Origin: Lachnospiraceae bacterium UBA4380
GTDB lineage: Bacteria; Bacillota; Clostridia; Lachnospirales; Lachnospiraceae
Direction: 5' to 3'
Assembly: GCA_002390025.1 (NCBI GenBank)
Contig: DGRU01000072.1
Span: 1 to 17,044 of the forward strand
DNA length: 17,044 nucleotides
The notes under the pieces were generated by a model. That model was not told where the DNA came from. It saw only the letters and a list, made by a program, of their open reading frames with translations, and made no database searches. Each line of letters begins with the position of its first letter. Position 1 is the stretch's first letter. The position numbers and the translations under genes are program-made. Below are positions 13,574-17,044 of the stretch, piece by piece.

Positions 13574-13602
13574 AGGATACTCCTGGCTGACGCCTGCGTC
13601 AA
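13574..13602 (-). promoter_or_regulatory. Promoter of the metal-efflux operon
   Basis: On minus, TTGACG (13597-13602), a 17-base spacer and TATCCT (13574-13579), immediately before the dyad operator. The leader to the repressor ATG would be about 65 nt. Confidence 0.6.
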
Positions 13603-13671
13603 GAGGAAAGAGAAAAAATATTGTAGATGCGATATTTTTCGTTCCCGCATTTGTGCCGCGAGACGCTCCAG

Positions 13672-13767
13672 GGCAAAAGGTCGCCACTTTGCGGAAGGAT
13701 TTCATCTAGAGAGGAAGAATAAAGCGACGGAGGCGGCTCAAAGGCAAAAGATCACCACTGTGCCGGA
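13672..13767 (+). repeat. Two diverged direct repeats of about 25 bp
   Basis: GGCAAAAGGTCGCCACTTTG at 13672 and GGCAAAAGATCACCACTGTG at 13743 are followed by similar GCGGA/CCGGA ends, 71 bp apart. They lie in the gene-free stretch between the efflux promoter and the next terminator. Function unknown. Confidence 0.55.
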
Positions 13768-13792
13768 GATCGCGAAGCGGCAGAAATGAAAA

Positions 13793-13830
13793 GAGCGAAA
13801 AACCTTGTCACAATACAAGATTTTTCGCTC
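13793..13830 (-). terminator. Terminator of the PAP2/glycosidase operon
   Basis: Arms of 16 bases (13793-13808 and 13815-13830) pair at 15 positions around a 6-base loop. On minus a TTTTCATTT stretch follows. It lies 160 bp past the PAP2 stop; nothing else is evident in 13831-13990. Confidence 0.78.
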
Positions 13831-13990
13831 TGGTTGTTATTTGCTCTGGTTGTTTGTGAATCCCCGGTGTCTCTGCAAAACCGTCCCTGACAAGCCGGGA
13901 CCATTCTCAGCAAAACAATTGAGTCCCGAGAATTGCTTCGGAACCATCTCCGGCAACTCAGGATTGTCCCGGCAACTCACATTCTCCTCT

Positions 13991-14542
13991 CTACTCTTCT
14001 TTGGTTTTCCTCTTGCTGTAGATATATTCCACGATCCGCGGGGCAAGGATTCCAAACAAGATTCCCATCAGAGTGCCGACAATGACATCCGAGGGAAAAT
14101 GAACGTAGAGGTAGAGCCGTGAAACGGCGATCAATGCTGCCAGGATGATGGCAGGAATGCCGATGCGCTTGTCGTATTGGAGCAGAATTACTGCGGAAGC
14201 GAAGCTTACCATCGAGTGTCCTGACGGAAAGGAATAATCGGCAGGTATCTTCACCAACATGTCGATTGCTGTATTGATCCAGCATGGTCGGGAGCGCGCC
14301 ACCAGGTGCTTCAGCAGAAGATTTCCGAACAGTCCGCATAAGATAAGGCCCAGCGCCATATTGATACCGCACCGTCGGTGCTTTTTCCAGAGAAGGCACG
14401 CGAGTGCAATGACGATCCAGAACCACCCCGATTCACACAGGAATGTAATCTTCGGCATGAGCCAGTCCAACCAGGGGGTCCGAAGGTTAGCCTGAATCCA
14501 GTCCAAAATCTGAAAATCTATTTTTGTAATCAATTCTGCCAT
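13991..14542 (-). CDS. PAP2-family membrane phosphatase
   Basis: A 183-residue membrane protein with about five to six hydrophobic segments. All three phosphatase motifs are present: KHLVARSRP (K-x6-RP), PSGHSM and SRLYLYVHFPSDV (SR-x5-H-x3-D). By family these act on lipid phosphates at the outer membrane face, most often undecaprenyl pyrophosphate or phosphatidylglycerol phosphate; which one cannot be told here. The ATG at 14542 follows AAGGAG by six bases; a TTG one codon upstream is less well placed. It is the last gene of a likely operon with an envelope glycosidase, which fits a role in cell-wall or polysaccharide lipid-carrier recycling. Confidence 0.88.
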   Translation of the reverse strand: MAELITKIDFQILDWIQANLRTPWLDWLMPKITFLCESGWFWIVIALACLLWKKHRRCGINMALGLILCGLFGNLLLKHLVARSRPCWINTAIDMLVKIPADYSFPSGHSMVSFASAVILLQYDKRIGIPAIILAALIAVSRLYLYVHFPSDVIVGTLMGILFGILAPRIVEYIYSKRKTKEE

Positions 14543-14660
14543 CAATTTCTCCTTCTAGTCAGATATTTCAGCATAACTGTTGACAGGTACTACAACATGG
14601 CCGTTGCCGCGTTCTCTTCAGGACCTCTCCAGAACCTTCTGCGATACAGCAGCGACATGT

Positions 14661-15245
14661 TCATGCTGCCGTCATCTCTGCTTTTCTGCGCATCTTTCTG
14701 ATTGTAGCATAGGACATTGAAAAGGAAAATACCGCAGCGCAGATCAGCACAGCTGCCGCAATCGGATAAACCACGATCAGCTTATTTGTGGTCCCGTAAA
14801 TATCCAGGACTCCTTTGAAGAGTGAGCCGACCGTAAGGGCGGCAAGCCCGGAATTCCAGGCATATCTGGTGAAGCGTCCCGGGAAAAAGGCTCCTGCACT
14901 GGCCGGTGTTTCTGTTCCATTGCTTAATTCATAGCGGGCATCAGCATCAGTTTCTTCGTCATATACCGGATTTACGGTGCTTCCCGCAGCGGCCTCTTTG
15001 ATTCGAAGATGCTTTTCCTTCCTGACCGCGAGCCATGCGATCACCAGATTCAGAAGAGCTCCGGGCACAAGGGGAATTAAAAAGGCGTAAATCATGTAAA
15101 AAGAATAGACCTCATGGCTGAAGATCTCGTAAATCAGGCCGAACGCCGCGCAGGCAATTCCCGCCGCAAGGAAAAGAAAAGCGTCGTGCAGCACGCCGTC
15201 AGCATAGTGTATGATTTCTTTTTTATCCGATGTATACAATATCAC
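14661..15245 (-). CDS. Four-TM membrane protein of unknown function
   Basis: About 192-194 residues and not recognised as a named family. Two hydrophobic segments lie near the N-terminus (about 24-43 and 49-74), then a hydrophilic cytosolic-looking loop (75-125, with VRKEKHLRIKE and an acidic NPVYDEETDADARYE), then two more (about 133-150 and 157-178) and a basic end IRKMRRKAE. The start overlaps the stop of the glycosidase gene by 23 bp: a GGGAGGTGA site serves either GTG at 15245 (very close) or TTG at 15239 (nine bases away), and I cannot decide between them. The overlap suggests translational coupling to the upstream glycosidase and shared function at the envelope. Confidence 0.75.
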   Translation of the reverse strand: MILYTSDKKEIIHYADGVLHDAFLFLAAGIACAAFGLIYEIFSHEVYSFYMIYAFLIPLVPGALLNLVIAWLAVRKEKHLRIKEAAAGSTVNPVYDEETDADARYELSNGTETPASAGAFFPGRFTRYAWNSGLAALTVGSLFKGVLDIYGTTNKLIVVYPIAAAVLICAAVFSFSMSYATIRKMRRKAEMTAA

Positions 15246-16587
15246 TCACCTCCCTCTCACGGTCGCCTAAGCCGCCGGTCGGGTTATTGATAATCTGATT
15301 CTGAAAAACCATTGTCGAGGAGCCGCCGCCGTCCAGGTTGTAGGCCGTCTGCACGCCGAGCTGGTCCATGAAGCTGGCCAGCTCGTAAAGGGAGAGGCCT
15401 TCGCTGTCATCGGTGCGCCCGTCGGAAACCACGAAAACATAGTGCAGGTCATCAATGATGCCGATCGCGGTTCGGGGATTGCTCGCTTTGGCTCTGCCGA
15501 CCTCTGAGTCCAGGGAAACGGAGATCTCACCGTCTTCTACCAGTCCCGGGCCGAAGGAAAAGGCCTGCCAGACGCCCTGGTCCACCAGTTCCTGGGCGGT
15601 CACTGTGGACGGATCCACAATCTTCATGCTTCCATCCGCATAGACGCACAGCACTTCGCTCTCCCCGGCCTGGTCCCGGTAAACAATTCCGTTGCGAATG
15701 ACATATCCCTTCTCCTGGACCCCGTAATAATCTCCGTTAATGGCCAGGATTGCGTCATGTGCCTCCGCGATCGCCGAGGTTGCCTCTGTCACGTTTTTGC
15801 CGTAGGTATCCTCTGCAAACGCTGTTTTCAGATACTCCGCGGAGCTGAGCTGAACATCCGCGACGTGAATTGTCGTCCCGTTTGTCGTGTACTGGGTATA
15901 GGTGATTTTGACATTGTCATCCTCATAGGTTTCAGAGTTTCCTGCGTTGTCCGTCGTCACCAATGCCGCTTCTGCCGCAGCTTCCTCCTCGTCAAAAGAG
16001 TTTCCGCTCTTCGAGGAGCTGCCGGAGCCCTGCTTTGATGAACCGTCTGAACCGTGTTTCGAGGGGCCGCCGGGTTTACGTTTCCGTGAGCTTCCCGAAC
16101 CGGTTCCTGAACTGCTTCCCGAAGCTCCATCAGATTCACCAGACTCACCAGATTCTTCAGTTACAGAAGAAGTGCCGTCTGAAGATTGTTTCTTATTTCC
16201 CGAACTTCTCTGCTCGTCAGAACTGCTGCCGTCGGATCCTCCGGAAGAAGAAGCGCCGGGCTTTTCCCTCTGATGGCTAGCGCCGGAAACGGAATCTTCG
16301 TCCGTTTCCCCGTCTGCAGACTTTTGATTCTTCCGGTCTTCTGCGGCCTTTTCATTCTCTTGGCTTTCCTCAGCCTTTTGGTTGTCCTGATCTTCTTCGT
16401 CCTTCTGATCCGTCTCGTCTTCTTCGGCTTTGTTGACACTGACCTCTGCCTGGGAAAGCATCTCGGTGTTCATCCCGGTGGCATCTGTCTGATAGGCACT
16501 GGAAAGCACAAATGTGTCCATGCCCATAAAAACTGTAAATGCCAGCAGGCAGGAGGTAAACGCAATCGTCCAGGGATGCTTTTTCAT
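15223..16587 (-). CDS. Phosphodiester glycosidase (NAGPA domain) exported protein
   Basis: 454 residues. A signal anchor (about 7-30) precedes a long low-complexity linker (about 48-210): first acidic and Lys/Gln-rich, then Ser/Gly-rich with PSKHGSDGSSKQGSGSSSK. The catalytic NAGPA/phosphodiester glycosidase domain spans about 225-454. Motifs: LAINGDYYG (281-289), FSFGPGLVEDG (343-353), NPRTAIGI (370-377), VVSDGR (386-391), GLSLYELASFMDQLGV (397-412) and YNLDGGGSSTMV (416-427). The family removes sugar phosphodiester caps; bacterial members are linked to exopolysaccharide or teichoic acid metabolism. The substrate here is unknown. An AGAGGTGAG ribosome site precedes the ATG. It is first in a probable operon with the four-TM protein and the PAP2 phosphatase. 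Confidence 0.88.
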   Translation of the reverse strand: MKKHPWTIAFTSCLLAFTVFMGMDTFVLSSAYQTDATGMNTEMLSQAEVSVNKAEEDETDQKDEEDQDNQKAEESQENEKAAEDRKNQKSADGETDEDSVSGASHQREKPGASSSGGSDGSSSDEQRSSGNKKQSSDGTSSVTEESGESGESDGASGSSSGTGSGSSRKRKPGGPSKHGSDGSSKQGSGSSSKSGNSFDEEEAAAEAALVTTDNAGNSETYEDDNVKITYTQYTTNGTTIHVADVQLSSAEYLKTAFAEDTYGKNVTEATSAIAEAHDAILAINGDYYGVQEKGYVIRNGIVYRDQAGESEVLCVYADGSMKIVDPSTVTAQELVDQGVWQAFSFGPGLVEDGEISVSLDSEVGRAKASNPRTAIGIIDDLHYVFVVSDGRTDDSEGLSLYELASFMDQLGVQTAYNLDGGGSSTMVFQNQIINNPTGGLGDREREVSDIVYIG

Positions 16588-16633
16588 GACTTTCTCACCT
16601 CTTTTCTAACTTACCTCAATTATCAAACACTTC

Positions 16634-16715
16634 AACTACTGAACAGGATTCCCTGCAGGCAGGCCGCGTACTCAATGCTGAAGAAACGCCTCCGACTACT
16701 GCACAGGAGTTCCTG
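16634..16715. promoter_or_regulatory. Pair of similar elements upstream of the glycosidase operon
   Basis: AACTACTGAACAGG (16634 on) and GACTACTGCACAGG (16694 on) head two 22-bp copies, 18 of 22 identical and exactly 60 bp apart. The second contains a perfect dyad ACAGGA-GT-TCCTGT (16702-16715); the first contains a degenerate form. They may be operators. A GATAAT (16619-16624, minus) could be the -10 of the operon, without a good -35. Confidence 0.35.
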
Positions 16716-16814
16716 TCTACCGCTACAGTCTATCCGGTCAACCTCAAATGAACCTTAGAAACCGCCTGATAAAAGTGAAATATCTGTGATTTGACACCGG
16801 CAGCTTGAAAGACT

Positions 16815-16863
16815 AGCCAGCGCATTCTTGTGACTTCAGTCATGAGTCAGCTGGCTTTTATTT
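16815..16863. terminator. Hairpin with terminator character
   Basis: AGCCAGC (16815-16821) pairs with GCTGGCT (16850-16856), with an inner TGACT/AGTCA stem. The T-run is better on plus (TTTTATTT) than on minus. No plus-strand gene precedes it; on minus it would end whatever enters from the right edge. Confidence 0.5.
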
Positions 16864-16957
16864 CCCCATATAAGGGAGTGTTCGAACTGCCGTAACCGGC
16901 TGTCATTTTTTCTTCGTAAGGATCCCGGATCGAGAAAGACGGTCCATTGTCAGACAT
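16847..16957 (-). CDS. Possible small ORF, 36 residues, near the right edge
   Basis: An ATG at 16957 opens MSDNGPSFSIRDPYEEKM and ends PLYGEIKAS, with its stop codon inside the hairpin 16815-16863. A weak GGAA lies five bases before the ATG. The same frame is open for a further dozen codons upstream to a TGA, so it is not simply the tail of a larger gene unless frameshifted. I do not recognise it; it may be chance. Between this and the window edge I see nothing else. Confidence 0.2.
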   Translation of the reverse strand: MSDNGPSFSIRDPYEEKMTAGYGSSNTPLYGEIKAS

Positions 16958-17044
16958 AATGTTCCGGAGCAGGTGATCCCCTGACAGGAGCTGATACGAT
17001 CAGAGTACTCATTAGAAATGCAGGGCGGCAATATATCGTCATAA

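Noticed and set aside
13562..13789. A 75-codon plus-strand frame upstream of the repressor gene
   Set aside because: Basic, repeat-derived sequence without ribosome site or recognisable domain; it runs against the efflux promoter.

Overview
The window looks like the chromosome of an anaerobic, low-oxygen Bacillota, most likely a butyrate-forming Lachnospiraceae. The clues are a close match to the butyryl-CoA:acetate CoA-transferase of Roseburia-type bacteria, strong AGGAGG-type ribosome sites, Gram-positive cell-wall proteins (a surface adhesin start with the VTTYALVLP signal, a CwlT-like muramidase, DUF4349 and DUF3048 lipoproteins) and a Zn/Cd efflux operon. The genus is inference. Almost every gene is on the minus strand; only the DUF3048 lipoprotein is on plus. 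Genes are GC-rich and third-position biased, which produces long antisense ORFs; the gaps are AT-richer and unusually full of short tandem repeats.

Left end (1-2700): the 5' end of a large surface adhesin gene (minus, cut by the window edge) faces about 1 kb of non-coding DNA bounded by two imperfect inverted repeats (238-271 and 1221-1254, 29 of 34 positions identical). Each repeat has the inner architecture of a tyrosine-recombinase core site: two inverted 10-bp arms around a 6-bp spacer, and the two spacers are exact reverse complements. A complete tyrosine recombinase gene lies immediately outside the right repeat. I read this as a phase-variation switch (inverton) controlling the adhesin. 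The segment also carries an orientation-dependent terminator and five half-site copies spaced 52-54 bp apart, about five helical turns. This is the most interesting part of the window.

Middle (2700-10450): the butyrate CoA-transferase with its own promoter and terminator; an ABM-family monooxygenase followed by a membrane-anchored muramidase; a DUF4349 lipoprotein with a long Pro/Glu repeat tail; the plus-strand DUF3048 lipoprotein with a near-consensus promoter and a perfect 30-bp terminator palindrome; then a NudC-type NAD(H) pyrophosphatase.

Right (10450-13800): a metal-resistance operon in the order ArsR/SmtB repressor, stand-alone HMA metal-binding protein, PIB-type ATPase without its own N-terminal metal-binding domain. 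A promoter and a 24-bp dyad operator lie in front of the repressor. The ATPase carries an unusual run of five 6-residue repeats inside its P domain, and the gap between repressor and HMA gene is almost wholly a degenerate minisatellite.

Right end (13800-17044): an apparent envelope operon (phosphodiester glycosidase, overlapping four-TM membrane protein, PAP2 phosphatase) ending in a strong hairpin terminator. Beyond it are a pair of similar palindromic elements and a possible very short ORF near the edge.
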